Assembly (NCBI GenBank): GCA_014859785.1
Contig: JACUTP010000004.1
Span: forward strand, 1 to 22,994
Source: Candidatus Methanoperedentaceae archaeon
Lineage (GTDB): Archaea > Halobacteriota > Methanosarcinia > Methanosarcinales > Methanoperedenaceae
DNA: 22,994 bases
Direction: 5' to 3'
Of the stretch, positions 10,329 through 17,767 are shown in pieces. How positions within the stretch are numbered: the stretch's first letter is position 1; each line of letters begins with the position of its first letter. The position numbers were made by a program, and so were the translations under genes. The notes beneath the pieces were generated by a model, which was not told the origin of the DNA, did not search any database, and saw only the letters and a program-made list of their open reading frames with translations.

Positions 10329-10913
10329 CTAATCAGGCTCAAACACTATCATGCCTGTCTTAAGGCATGATGCCTCTTCCATTGTGAGTTCACGAGATAC
10401 AGCATTGTCTGAAATGATGGCGCTGTTGCCCATCGGGTCTTCGATTATAACCGTAACTTCAGCCTCCCCTGCGATTATTTTTTCAATCATGTCAAGAAGC
10501 TCAAGAGCACGCTCTTTTTTACCTTCTTCATTCCACCTGACAATGGTTTCAAGCATATCCCTGACCCTGGAAAGCACACCCTCTATATTCGAGATAAAAG
10601 CTTCAGAAGCAGGTCCGGGTTCGATATCCACACCAAGTTCCGGGATACGTATTGTCCCTGACGTGGAACGTACAACCCTTGCGTTAATGTCTTCAGGGTT
10701 CTTCACCGTTAATTCATAACGCACGGGCTCGCGCTGTGTAAGAATGAGAGTGTCCGAATACCTGAACCCGCAATCACACTGGGAAGTGATATTCATCACT
10801 TCACCAAAAAATGGTATTTCAGCAGGACACCATTTAGTGAGAAGTTCCCTATTGCAAAGCGGACAGGTACTTCTCATAACAGTTACGCCGCTGCCTATGG
10901 AATCCGGGTTCAC
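10329..10913 (-). CDS. ZPR1-type zinc-finger protein (archaeal)
   Basis: This is an archaeal relative of the eukaryotic zinc-finger protein ZPR1, with 194 residues. The zinc site is Cys17-x2-Cys20 and Cys46-x-Cys48 (CDCGFR). Between them is the family motif PFFGEVMNITSQ, followed by the ZPR1 beta domain (EPVRYELTVKNPEDINARVVRS, SGTIRIPELGVDIEPGP). The C-terminal helical part is typical (GVLSRVRDMLETIVRWNEE). Eukaryotic ZPR1 assists eEF1A folding; the archaeal role is not established. The GTG start at 10913 overlaps the sepF stop (GTGA); the ATG at 10877 is an alternative that keeps the zinc site. It is co-transcribed with sepF. Confidence 0.85.
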   Translation of the reverse strand: MNPDSIGSGVTVMRSTCPLCNRELLTKWCPAEIPFFGEVMNITSQCDCGFRYSDTLILTQREPVRYELTVKNPEDINARVVRSTSGTIRIPELGVDIEPGPASEAFISNIEGVLSRVRDMLETIVRWNEEGKKERALELLDMIEKIIAGEAEVTVIIEDPMGNSAIISDNAVSRELTMEEASCLKTGMIVFEPD

Positions 10914-11278
10914 TTTATTTTCTGCCTGTTGATATGCACACCGCCGGGTGTCACAATGACCTGTTCATCCTTTATCATTGCTATATCACCATTAACATCA
11001 ATTGCAACCTGTTTAAGACCTTTAACAACCCTGTCAAAAAGCGTCTTATCATGTTTTGATGGTACCACATCTATTATAAGGATATTTCCGTCATAAACCT
11101 GTTTTTTCAATTCATTCAGGACTTCAAGTCCGGTAAGTTCGGCTATGCGCACTGACATGCCACCCTTTTCTTCGAGAAGGTTGTCTTCAAACTCTGATAA
11201 GTCAAGTTCCTGGTACTCCTCTACATTAGACTTTTCCTTAGTCCCTGTGCCAATGAGCTTATCTAAAAAATTCGCCAT
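10910..11278 (-). CDS. sepF: Archaeal SepF, FtsZ membrane anchor
   Basis: This protein anchors FtsZ to the membrane in archaeal cell division. It has 122 residues. The first about 10 residues (MANFLDKLIG) can form the amphipathic membrane-targeting helix. A variable acidic linker follows (about 15-40), then the SepF core with alternating strands and helices (NILIIDVVPSKHD, VVKGLKQVAIDVNGDIAMIKDEQVIVTPGGVHI). The start has AGGTGAGA about 5 nt upstream, and a TATA box AGATATATAG at 11311-11320. It overlaps the ZPR1-type gene by 4 nt, so the two are translationally coupled. No ftsZ is in the window. Confidence 0.88.
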   Translation of the reverse strand: MANFLDKLIGTGTKEKSNVEEYQELDLSEFEDNLLEEKGGMSVRIAELTGLEVLNELKKQVYDGNILIIDVVPSKHDKTLFDRVVKGLKQVAIDVNGDIAMIKDEQVIVTPGGVHINRQKIK

Positions 11279-11308
11279 GAAATCTCACCTTTACTTCTTA
11301 TTGGTTAT

Positions 11309-11322
11309 TTCTATATATCTAT
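11309..11322 (-). promoter_or_regulatory. sepF promoter TATA box
   Basis: The minus strand reads ATAGATATATAGAA, with transcription predicted to begin around 11288-11292, giving a short leader that includes the AGGTGA site. Confidence 0.5.
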
Positions 11323-11327
11323 TTCTG

Positions 11328-11801
11328 TTAAAGCTTCCAGATTTCATCCCCGACATAATGGATTGACTTTACAACCTTACCCTTCCTACCTGCCATTTCA
11401 TCCCCCCTGACAAGGGCTTTTCCTATTGCCAGCGCTTTACCGTGTGTTTCTTCAATAACAATCACAAAATCGCCTTCTTTTATTGAAGGGTCAGCATCAA
11501 CAACTCCGGGTCCCATAATATCAGCACCGTTAACGACAAACCTTACAGCTCCTGCATCAACTTTAACAAGACGCCGTTCTGGTTTCATTTCAAGGGCGCC
11601 TTTAACGGTTGGAAAAATCACTCCTTCTATTTTAAACAGGTGCGGCTCATTATCAACAAAGATCATACTCCATTTATCAGTCTCCACATATTCAAGTTTT
11701 TTATTATTATAGGGTGATGCATCCCCGAAAGCTTCTGTAATATCATTAAAAAGTGCTTTTTCATCACTCTTCCTGAGCACATTGCGTGATTTAATCTTCA
11801 T
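11328..11801 (-). CDS. PUA-domain RNA-binding protein (MCT-1/DUF1947-like)
   Basis: This is a 157-residue protein with an N-terminal about 70-residue domain (DUF1947-like) and a C-terminal PUA domain. The PUA domain starts at about residue 77 (RRLVKVDAGAVRFVVNGADIMGPGVVDAD), continues through EGDFVIVIEETHGKALAIGKALVRGDEM, and ends in GKVVKSIHYVGDEIWKL. This layout is the archaeal counterpart of eukaryotic MCT-1 and the DENR/eIF2D system, and suggests binding to ribosome or tRNA; exact function is unproven. The ATG at 11801 has GGTGA only 3 nt upstream. It is divergent from lsm and 49 nt upstream of sepF, so it may form a loose unit with it. Confidence 0.85.
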   Translation of the reverse strand: MKIKSRNVLRKSDEKALFNDITEAFGDASPYNNKKLEYVETDKWSMIFVDNEPHLFKIEGVIFPTVKGALEMKPERRLVKVDAGAVRFVVNGADIMGPGVVDADPSIKEGDFVIVIEETHGKALAIGKALVRGDEMAGRKGKVVKSIHYVGDEIWKL

Positions 11802-11828
11802 GGTTCACCAATAGTTTTAAATATTCTA

Positions 11829-11840
11829 CAAACTAGTTTG
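11829..11840. repeat. 12-bp palindrome in a divergent promoter
   Basis: CAAACTAGTTTG is a perfect 12-bp palindrome midway between the divergent PUA and lsm genes. It lies next to TATA-like AT-rich sequence on both sides (TATTTAAAAC on the minus strand near 11815-11824; TTAAATAAAC on the plus strand near 11861-11870). It could be an operator for a dimeric regulator. No regulator is identified. Confidence 0.4.
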
Positions 11841-11888
11841 GTTCATTATTGCGTTGATTGTTAAATAAACTTTATTAAGGAGCATTTT

Positions 11889-12104
11889 ATGGGAAACAGA
11901 CCCCTCGACATTCTAAACAACACGTTAAATAAATCAGTACTTGTAAGGCTAAAAGGAGCACGTGAGTTCAGAGGTGAACTACAGGGATATGACATGCATA
12001 TGAACCTCGTACTGGCAAATGCCGAGGAAATTAAAGAGAACGAAACCAAAACTCTTGGAACAGTAGTTGTACGCGGGGATAACATCGTATTCATTTCCCC
12101 TTAA
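11889..12104 (+). CDS. Archaeal Sm-like protein (SmAP)
   Basis: This is the LSm/Sm-fold subunit that forms a ring on U-rich RNA. It has 71 residues and is a single domain. The Sm1 motif (SVLVRLKGAREFRGELQGYDMHMNLVL, residues about 16-42) contains the RNA-contacting Asp-x-His-x-Asn triad variant (DMHMN), and the Sm2 motif is VVVRGDNIVFI near the end. The start has AAGGAG 6 nt upstream. It opens the lsm-rpl37e-purF operon, an order widely kept in Euryarchaeota; only 20 nt separate it from rpl37e. Confidence 0.93.
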   Translation: MGNRPLDILNNTLNKSVLVRLKGAREFRGELQGYDMHMNLVLANAEEIKENETKTLGTVVVRGDNIVFISP

Positions 12105-12124
12105 TATAAAAAAGGTGATAATAA

Positions 12125-12295
12125 ATGTCAAAAGGTACATCTTCAATGGGCAAGCGACAGAAAAAGAGCCACGTGAAATGCAGGCGTTGTGGGAGTGTTT
12201 CATTCCATACAAAAAATAAGGCTTGCTCGTCATGCGGCTTTGGCAAAAGTTCGCGCATGAGATCATATAAGTGGCAGGAAAAAAGCGGATATTAG
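12125..12295 (+). CDS. rpl37e: 50S ribosomal protein L37e
   Basis: This is a ribosomal protein of the archaeal/eukaryotic large subunit, only 56 residues. It begins MSKGTSSMGKRQKKSH, has a zinc site Cys19-x2-Cys22 (CRRCG) and Cys34-x2-Cys37 (CSSCGFG), and a basic tail RMRSYKWQEKSGY. These are the family hallmarks. A GGTGAT site (from AAAGGTGATAATAA) precedes the ATG. The next gene, purF, starts 11 nt after its stop; the stop codon context TAGGGTGA supplies purF's ribosome site. Confidence 0.95.
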   Translation: MSKGTSSMGKRQKKSHVKCRRCGSVSFHTKNKACSSCGFGKSSRMRSYKWQEKSGY

Positions 12296-12306
12296 GGTGA
12301 CCCGTA

Positions 12307-13707
12307 TTGCATGAAGAATGCGGTGTAGTCGGTGTTTCGTTTAAGGATGAAGCTCCTGCCGCGTTGTCTATCTATTATGCTCTTTATGCCCTGCAGCACA
12401 GGGGACAGGAGTCAGCCGGTATAACCGTGCACGACGGTACATGCGTGAAGACCCTGAAAGGCATGGGTCTGGTTCCTGATGTTTTTGATAAATCGGATGT
12501 TGATAAACTAAAGGGTTATGTCGGTATCGGGCACGTCCGCTATTCTACGGCAGGGGGCTCAAATATTGAAAACTGCCAGCCACTTCTTATTAGTTATAAA
12601 AGCGGCAATATCGCAATAGCACATAATGGGAATCTCGTAAATTACAATGAATTGCGGGAGGAACTTGAAAAAGAGGGGCGGATATTCCGTTCTGATTCGG
12701 ATACAGAGGTTATAGCACACCTGCTTGTCAAGAACCTGATGCAGTATGAACTTGGAGAATCTGTCAAGGAGTTGCTGAAAAAACTGGAAGGTTCCTATTC
12801 CCTTACCATTCTCCTTGGAAATAAACTGGTTGTTGTCCGTGACCCGCTTGGTATCAAACCGCTGTGTTTCGGGAAGATGGATAATGGTTATATAGTGGCT
12901 TCTGAAAGCGTTGCTATTGACATACTGAACGGGGAACTCATCCGGGATGTCAGACCTGGCGAGATGATTGTTTTCAATAATGGGACATACGAGAGTTACC
13001 AGTTGTCCAGGTCAGAGAATTATGCACACTGCGTTTTTGAGTATATTTATTTTGCAAGACCGGATTCCATAATTGATGGCAGGCTTGTTTACGATGTCAG
13101 GATGCGTATAGGTGCTGAACTTTTTGAAGAACATGATACGAATGCAGATATCGTATCCCCTGTTCCGGATTCCGGCATAACTTATGCGATTGGTTTTTCG
13201 AAACGTTCGGGAATTGATTACCTTGAAGGCTTGATGAAGAACCGCTACATAGGCAGGACTTTTATTATGCCTGGGCAGGATATGAGGGAAACTGCTGTCC
13301 GGCTTAAACTTAACACGGTCAAACCCAATATTGACGGGAAAAGTGTCGTGCTGATAGATGACAGTATTGTCAGGGGCACCACGTCAAGGCGGATAATTGA
13401 CCTTATGCGAAAGTCGGGAACCAGGGAAGTGCACATGAGGGTTGCAAGTCCGCCCATTATTTCGCCCTGTTATCTTGGTATTGACATGCCAACTCGCAAG
13501 GAGCTTGTGGCAGCATACAAGGCTGTGAAGGGTGTGGAAGCTGTTATTAATGCGGATTCCCTCGGGTATATAAGCGTTGAAGGACTTGTGAAGTCGGTAG
13601 GTATCCAGCAGGAGGACCTGTGTCTTGGCTGCCTGACAGGAATATATCCGGTTGAGATTCCGGGTGAGCGCTGTGCGAAGAGGCAGTTGAAGCTGAGTGA
13701 GTTTTGA
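12307..13707 (+). CDS. purF: Amidophosphoribosyltransferase
   Basis: This enzyme makes phosphoribosylamine from PRPP and glutamine, the committed step of purine synthesis. It has 466 residues. The N-terminal Ntn glutaminase begins after a short propeptide (MHEE) with nucleophile Cys5 (CGVVGV). The C-terminal phosphoribosyltransferase has the PRPP loop VVLIDDSIVRGTT (347-359). Cys242, Cys388, Cys439 and Cys442 match the four ligands of the oxygen-sensitive [4Fe-4S] cluster of the Bacillus-type enzyme. The start is TTG: it is the only start that gives the propeptide, and GGTGA lies 7 nt upstream, straddling the end of rpl37e. It is last in its operon. Confidence 0.96.
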   Translation: MHEECGVVGVSFKDEAPAALSIYYALYALQHRGQESAGITVHDGTCVKTLKGMGLVPDVFDKSDVDKLKGYVGIGHVRYSTAGGSNIENCQPLLISYKSGNIAIAHNGNLVNYNELREELEKEGRIFRSDSDTEVIAHLLVKNLMQYELGESVKELLKKLEGSYSLTILLGNKLVVVRDPLGIKPLCFGKMDNGYIVASESVAIDILNGELIRDVRPGEMIVFNNGTYESYQLSRSENYAHCVFEYIYFARPDSIIDGRLVYDVRMRIGAELFEEHDTNADIVSPVPDSGITYAIGFSKRSGIDYLEGLMKNRYIGRTFIMPGQDMRETAVRLKLNTVKPNIDGKSVVLIDDSIVRGTTSRRIIDLMRKSGTREVHMRVASPPIISPCYLGIDMPTRKELVAAYKAVKGVEAVINADSLGYISVEGLVKSVGIQQEDLCLGCLTGIYPVEIPGERCAKRQLKLSEF

Positions 13708-13814
13708 AGACGTGGTACTATTGTAAGATGAAACCTGCATGAGAGAAAACTAAAAAAGAGATGATGGTTATTCTAACGTAATCATTTAACAATAAGGAAA
13801 ACTGAGGCTTAAAT

Positions 13815-14447
13815 ATGGGCATAATGAAAAGGATGAAGAGCAAATTTTCATTTCTTAAAAAGTTGTTTAAGAAAAGGAGAGCACGGATCGGGATATACGG
13901 TCCGCCTAATGCAGGTAAGACCACGCTTGCAAACAGGATTATCAGGGACTGGACAGGTGATGCGATGGGTTCTGTGTCGAAAATACCTCATGAGACACGC
14001 AGAGCCAGGCGGCGCGAGGGTGTGACCATTAATTCCAACGGTTCTTCCGTGACCCTTGATGTAATCGATACGCCCGGACTTGCCACGAAAATAGATTTTC
14101 ATGATTTCATGGAACTCGGTATGAATGAAGAGGAATCCAAACGAAGGGCAAAGGAAGCAACAGAAGGAGTGATAGAAGCTGTAAAATGGCTGGATGACCT
14201 TGACGGTGTGATTCTTGTGATGGATGCCACAGAGGACCCGTACACGCAGGTTAATGTAACGGTTATAGGTAACATGGAAGCAAGGAAACTCCCACTACTG
14301 ATAGTGGCTAATAAAATAGACCTTCCAGAATCATCACCTGCAAGGATTCATGGCGCATTCCCGCAGCATCCTCTTGTATCGATATCAGCTCTTGAGGGGC
14401 AGAACATAGATTTACTTTATCAGGAAATAGCTGATCATTTCGGGTGA
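13815..14447 (+). CDS. Era-like GTPase (archaeal)
   Basis: This is a 210-residue P-loop GTPase of the archaeal Era-like group. It has a basic N-terminus (KRMKSKFSFLKKLFKKRR), G1 GPPNAGKTT (29-37), a switch region PHETRRARRREG with Thr61, G3 DTPG (85-88), G4 NKID (166-169) and G5 SAL. There is no KH domain, unlike bacterial Era. GAGG lies 7 nt before the ATG. The next gene (DUF2073) starts within a few bases of its stop, and a zinc-ribbon gene follows. This trio is conserved in Euryarchaeota, but its function is not known to me; a ribosome-assembly or membrane role is a guess. Confidence 0.88.
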   Translation: MGIMKRMKSKFSFLKKLFKKRRARIGIYGPPNAGKTTLANRIIRDWTGDAMGSVSKIPHETRRARRREGVTINSNGSSVTLDVIDTPGLATKIDFHDFMELGMNEEESKRRAKEATEGVIEAVKWLDDLDGVILVMDATEDPYTQVNVTVIGNMEARKLPLLIVANKIDLPESSPARIHGAFPQHPLVSISALEGQNIDLLYQEIADHFG

Positions 14448-14452
14448 TGTTA

Positions 14453-14812
14453 ATGAAAGGAATACAGATGGATTTGATTTCAGAGGACAAACTTGACGGT
14501 ATGACCTCAATGGAAAAAGTGAGGTTAATACTGGATGAAGTGAAAAACGGGAAAATCCTCGTGCTTGAAAAAGGACTTACCCCGAGTGAACAGAATAAAC
14601 TTATCGAGCTTACCATGGTTGAGATAACACCGGATAATTTTTCAGGAATAGAGATTGAGAGTTATCCTGTCAAGCACGGGAACAGGTTACTGGACAAATT
14701 GCTCGGTAAAACATCGCTTCGGACAAGGCTTACGGTAATAGGTCCTGCTGACCAGTTAAAGACGATTAAGAAGGACAGGGATATGATAAGCGCCCTTGTC
14801 TCGGCACAATAG
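14453..14812 (+). CDS. DUF2073 family protein
   Basis: This is a soluble 119-residue protein of archaeal family DUF2073. Recognisable stretches are MDLISEDKLDGMTSMEKVRLILDEVK, ILVLEKGLTPSEQNKLIELTMVEI and the basic LLGKTSLRTRLTVIGPADQLKTIKK. I chose the ATG at 14453 because GGTGA (14443-14447) is 5 nt before it and overlaps the GTPase stop; GTG at 14444 and ATG at 14447 are in-frame alternatives. It sits between the Era-like GTPase and the zinc-ribbon gene with almost no spacing, implying one complex or pathway. Confidence 0.85.
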   Translation: MKGIQMDLISEDKLDGMTSMEKVRLILDEVKNGKILVLEKGLTPSEQNKLIELTMVEITPDNFSGIEIESYPVKHGNRLLDKLLGKTSLRTRLTVIGPADQLKTIKKDRDMISALVSAQ

Positions 14813-14816
14813 GATT

Positions 14817-15239
14817 ATGCCCCATAAATGTACAAAATGTGAAAATATATTCAAGGACGGCGCAGCTATTATACTGGACGGTTGTCCCAGATGCGGGTGG
14901 AATAAGTTCCTGTACGTCAGGGATGAAAGTATAAAACCCGAATTACCAGGGAAGAAGGCGGACACTCAACCTGCTTCAATACCCGAGGCAGCATCGAAAT
15001 TCATAAAAGAAGTTGATGAGCTTAGGGAAAAAAAGGAATCACCGGAGACCGCAAAGCAGGAGAGTGGTGTAAAAGGAGAAGTTGGAAGCAGGGTTGAATC
15101 TGTCAGGATTCTGTCGCAGGGTTCTTACGAGTTAAATCTCGAATCCCTGCTTGAGCGGGATGAAATTGTCATGGCGCTTAAGGAAGACGGCTCTTATGTC
15201 CTGCATTTACCATCGGTATTCCAGAAAAAGAAGCGTTAG
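14817..15239 (+). CDS. Zn-ribbon protein of the Era-like cluster (DUF2072-like)
   Basis: This is a 140-residue protein. The N-terminal zinc ribbon has Cys5-x2-Cys8 and Cys23-x2-Cys26 (CTKC, CPRCGWNKFLY). A charged, probably disordered linker follows (about 45-90, rich in Lys, Glu and Pro), then a small C-terminal domain (VRILSQGSYELNLESLLERDEIVMALKEDGSYVLHLPS). The chosen ATG at 14817 lies 4 nt after the DUF2073 stop and puts the ribbon at the extreme N-terminus; an upstream codon at 14796 would overlap DUF2073. It overlaps the convergent gene at 15236 by 4 bases at its 3' end. Confidence 0.85.
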   Translation: MPHKCTKCENIFKDGAAIILDGCPRCGWNKFLYVRDESIKPELPGKKADTQPASIPEAASKFIKEVDELREKKESPETAKQESGVKGEVGSRVESVRILSQGSYELNLESLLERDEIVMALKEDGSYVLHLPSVFQKKKR

Positions 15240-15682
15240 GTGCGGTAGAATATATCCGGGGTTGCATTAAGGTTACGATTTAAGTATTGTATCGGGCGCG
15301 GTGAATCCGGGGTATAGATGATAATTGTGTTAATAGTGTCGCCAAATTCCCGGGAATCGTGGATATAGTATCCATTTTCTATCCTTGAGACATTTGTTAC
15401 CCTGACAATTGCTTTATCAGGAGCTATTTTTAATATCTGGTAATCAAAATTTGAGAAAATATCTTCTAATTTAGGTTCAATATCTTTACTCCCGATAAAA
15501 AGTATATACAGTTTCATAAGTTTCGGGAATTCGTAATTGACTGTTATTGTCGCTTCTGTTTTGTCAAAATTAATTGATGCCGAGGTAATTTCAAACGAAC
15601 GCTTCTCAGGGCTCCCGTCTGTGAGGAGAAGAAGTGCTGCAACCAATAATATGGCAAATACTGCAATAACTGGTTTTTTCAT
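15236..15682 (-). CDS. Secreted or membrane-anchored protein, unknown function
   Basis: This is a 148-residue protein with one N-terminal hydrophobic segment (IAVFAILLVAALLLL, residues about 6-20), acting as signal peptide or anchor. The rest faces outside and looks beta-rich (SFEITSASINFDKTEATITVNYEF; APDKAIVRVTNVSR; TINTIIIYTPDS). There is no lipobox cysteine and no known motif. It overlaps the convergent zinc-ribbon gene by 4 bases. It is downstream of the methyltransferase on the same strand after a 52-nt gap. Confidence 0.7.
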   Translation of the reverse strand: MKKPVIAVFAILLVAALLLLTDGSPEKRSFEITSASINFDKTEATITVNYEFPKLMKLYILFIGSKDIEPKLEDIFSNFDYQILKIAPDKAIVRVTNVSRIENGYYIHDSREFGDTINTIIIYTPDSPRPIQYLNRNLNATPDIFYRT

Positions 15683-15734
15683 TGGTAGGACTTATGCACA
15701 CAGTAAATATATCTTTTTGCCATGTTTTCGTATT

Positions 15735-16352
15735 TCACAGTTTTTTTGCGACTGCGTTTATCATATGCCTTGTATAGTTTTTTCCATCGAACCGCTTTAT
15801 TATTCGTGATTCAAAAACCCGGAAGGAGAATCCTGCAAGCAGCCTTTCCAGCTCTTCCCTGTTAAAATAGTGGTAGATGATTCCGCTTTTCCTGGAAAAT
15901 GTATCCGGCTCGACCTCAATGCCGCCGTGTCTCATATCGTCTTTCCCGAAAACATCAATATAAAGCCCTCCGCCGTTTACAAGTATGCGCCTGAACTCAC
16001 TTACCGCAAGTCCCCTTTCTTTTAATAACAGGTGCTGTAACACGCCGTAACAGAATACAGCATCAAAAGAATTATCGGAAAAAGGCATACTGCAGATATC
16101 TCCGGCAATGAAACCAATCGCAAGACGGTGCTTTGTACTGTCGGTGCGTGCAATTTCAAGGGCGTTTAATGACACGTCGATTCCTGTTACATCATACCCC
16201 CGCATCCGAAGCGGCAGGGTGTATTTCCCGTTCCCGCATCCTGCGTCAAGGATGCGCCCTTTTACAGAAGATAATTCGATATTATCGAGTGAATAATGAC
16301 CTTTCCACTTGCTGCTTTTATACTCGTTGTCCCATGCTTTTATGTGTTCCAT
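15735..16352 (-). CDS. Class I SAM-dependent methyltransferase
   Basis: This is a 205-residue soluble methyltransferase of the seven-strand class I fold. Motif I is ILDAGCGNGKY (34-44), the acidic residue binding the SAM ribose is Asp59 in VTGIDVS, motif II/III is SFDAVFCYGVLQHL, and a further strand follows (GGGLYIDVFGKDD). The substrate is not recognisable; the family includes quinone, small-molecule and protein methylases. The start ATG at 16352 lacks a strong ribosome site. It is divergent from thiDN, with only 35 nt between the start codons. Confidence 0.85.
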   Translation of the reverse strand: MEHIKAWDNEYKSSKWKGHYSLDNIELSSVKGRILDAGCGNGKYTLPLRMRGYDVTGIDVSLNALEIARTDSTKHRLAIGFIAGDICSMPFSDNSFDAVFCYGVLQHLLLKERGLAVSEFRRILVNGGGLYIDVFGKDDMRHGGIEVEPDTFSRKSGIIYHYFNREELERLLAGFSFRVFESRIIKRFDGKNYTRHMINAVAKKL

Positions 16353-16387
16353 CCGTCCAGAATAGTAAACTGGAACTATTATAATGT

Positions 16388-17731
16388 ATGCAAGCCATTA
16401 CTGGCAGGATGGCAACTGTGTTAACTATAGCAGGTGTGGATTCAGGCGGTGGTGCGGGAATATCTGCCGACTTAAAGACGTTTGCAGCCCTTGGTGTCCA
16501 CGGGACAAGTGTTGTTACCTCGGTTACCGCGCAGAACACAAAAGGCGTGCTGGATTCGTATGACATACCTGCTGCCTTTATCGAAAAGCAGTTCGATGCG
16601 GTTGTAAGCGATATCAGGATAGACTGCGCCAAGACCGGGATGCTGTCATCTCCTGAAATCGTGCGTACGGTGGCAAAACTGGTACGGAAAAATAAGCTTC
16701 CCCTTGTTATCGACCCTGTGATGACAGCAGAAGCCGGTGGAAAACTTCTCAGGGATGAGGCATTATCTGTTCTCATAGTGGAACTCCTGCCTCTTGCAAC
16801 AGTGATTACCCCGAACGTGTTTGAAGCCTCGGTGCTCTCAGGCATTGAAATCAAGGCTATGAAGGATGCTGAAAAAGCAGCTGTAAAGATATATGAACTC
16901 GGGGCGGGAGCGGTTATAGTGACAGGCGGTCACCTTGCAGGAACGGATATTCTTTATAATGGCAAAACAACGTATGTTGAGGGAAAGCTGGTGGAAGGTG
17001 GGGGAACACATGGTTCCGGGTGTACCCATTCAGCGGCGATAACGGCAGGGCTTGCAAAGGGCTACGGGCTTGTGGATGCTGCAATACTTGCGAAAAGATT
17101 TGTTGGTAATGCAATACGTAATGGTGTCAGAATAGGGGGCGGCGTGGCACCTGTAAATCCTGTTGGCAAGGTATTTGCGGACTCGGATAGGTACCGTGTT
17201 CTGGTGGATGTTGAAGAAGCCGTGGAACTTGTCGCGAAGAACATGGATTCAGGGCTTGTTGCCGAGGTGGGATGCAATATTGCAATGGGGATTGAAGGTG
17301 CAAAATCCGAAACTGATGTGGCAGCTGTTTCAGGCAGGATTGTGAGATTGAATGATGCGGCTCATCCTGTCGGGTGCGTTTCATTTGGCGCCAGCAGCCA
17401 TATTGCAAGAATTGTGCTGACCGCAATGCACTATGACAGTTCCATGCGGGCTGCGATGAACATTAAGTATTCGCAGGAGGCGCTTTTTTCATGCAGTCAA
17501 CTCGGATTTAGCGTATCATCGTTCAGGCGGCAGGATGAGCCCGGTGGTATCTCCACGATGGAATGGGGTATTGCTGATACCATCAAGCGGGAAGGCAGGG
17601 TTCCTGATGTTATTTATGATAAAGGTGGTGTGGGTAAGGAGGCGATGATAAGGCTTCTGGGAAGGGAGGCAATGGAGGTTGCAGAAAGGGCTGTCAGGAT
17701 TGGGGCGATGATGAGAATAACTCCCTTATAA
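16388..17731 (+). CDS. thiDN: HMP/HMP-P kinase fused to ThiN thiamine-phosphate synthase
   Basis: This is a bifunctional thiamine-synthesis enzyme of 447 residues. The N-terminal about 260 residues are ThiD, the ribokinase-like enzyme that phosphorylates hydroxymethylpyrimidine: the substrate loop AGVDSGGGAGISADLKTF and the anion-hole motif GTHGSGCTHSAAI are present. The C-terminal about 170 residues are ThiN (YRVLVDVEEAVELV, EVGCNIAMGIEGA, DEPGGISTMEWG), which in archaea replaces bacterial ThiE in joining pyrimidine and thiazole phosphates. Met8 (16409) is an alternative start; neither has a clear ribosome site. I see no TPP riboswitch in the 35-nt upstream gap. It is followed by a strong terminator. 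Confidence 0.94.
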   Translation: MQAITGRMATVLTIAGVDSGGGAGISADLKTFAALGVHGTSVVTSVTAQNTKGVLDSYDIPAAFIEKQFDAVVSDIRIDCAKTGMLSSPEIVRTVAKLVRKNKLPLVIDPVMTAEAGGKLLRDEALSVLIVELLPLATVITPNVFEASVLSGIEIKAMKDAEKAAVKIYELGAGAVIVTGGHLAGTDILYNGKTTYVEGKLVEGGGTHGSGCTHSAAITAGLAKGYGLVDAAILAKRFVGNAIRNGVRIGGGVAPVNPVGKVFADSDRYRVLVDVEEAVELVAKNMDSGLVAEVGCNIAMGIEGAKSETDVAAVSGRIVRLNDAAHPVGCVSFGASSHIARIVLTAMHYDSSMRAAMNIKYSQEALFSCSQLGFSVSSFRRQDEPGGISTMEWGIADTIKREGRVPDVIYDKGGVGKEAMIRLLGREAMEVAERAVRIGAMMRITPL

Positions 17732-17767
17732 TGTGATGAGGATACAGCATCACAATTTTTCGTTTTT
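17732..17767. terminator. Bidirectional hairpin terminator
   Basis: TGTGATG (17732-17738) and CATCACA (17748-17754) form a perfect 7-bp stem with a 9-nt loop. It lies directly after the thiDN stop and is followed by TTTTT-CG-TTTTTTT on the plus strand. It sits between convergent thiDN and the chaperone gene, and could stop both. Confidence 0.7.

Noticed and set aside
13757..13805. Possible C/D box RNA (GATGATGG followed about 40 nt later by CTGA)
   Set aside because: Box C has a mismatch, no C' and D' boxes are visible, and the CTGA overlaps the ribosome site of the Era-like GTPase gene.
16353..16387. TPP riboswitch upstream of thiDN
   Set aside because: The gap is only 35 nt, too short for the aptamer, and lacks the CTGAGA core.
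17732..17760. GTGATGA as a box C of an sRNA
   Set aside because: It is one arm of a perfect hairpin followed by T runs between convergent genes, which a terminator explains better; no box D follows.
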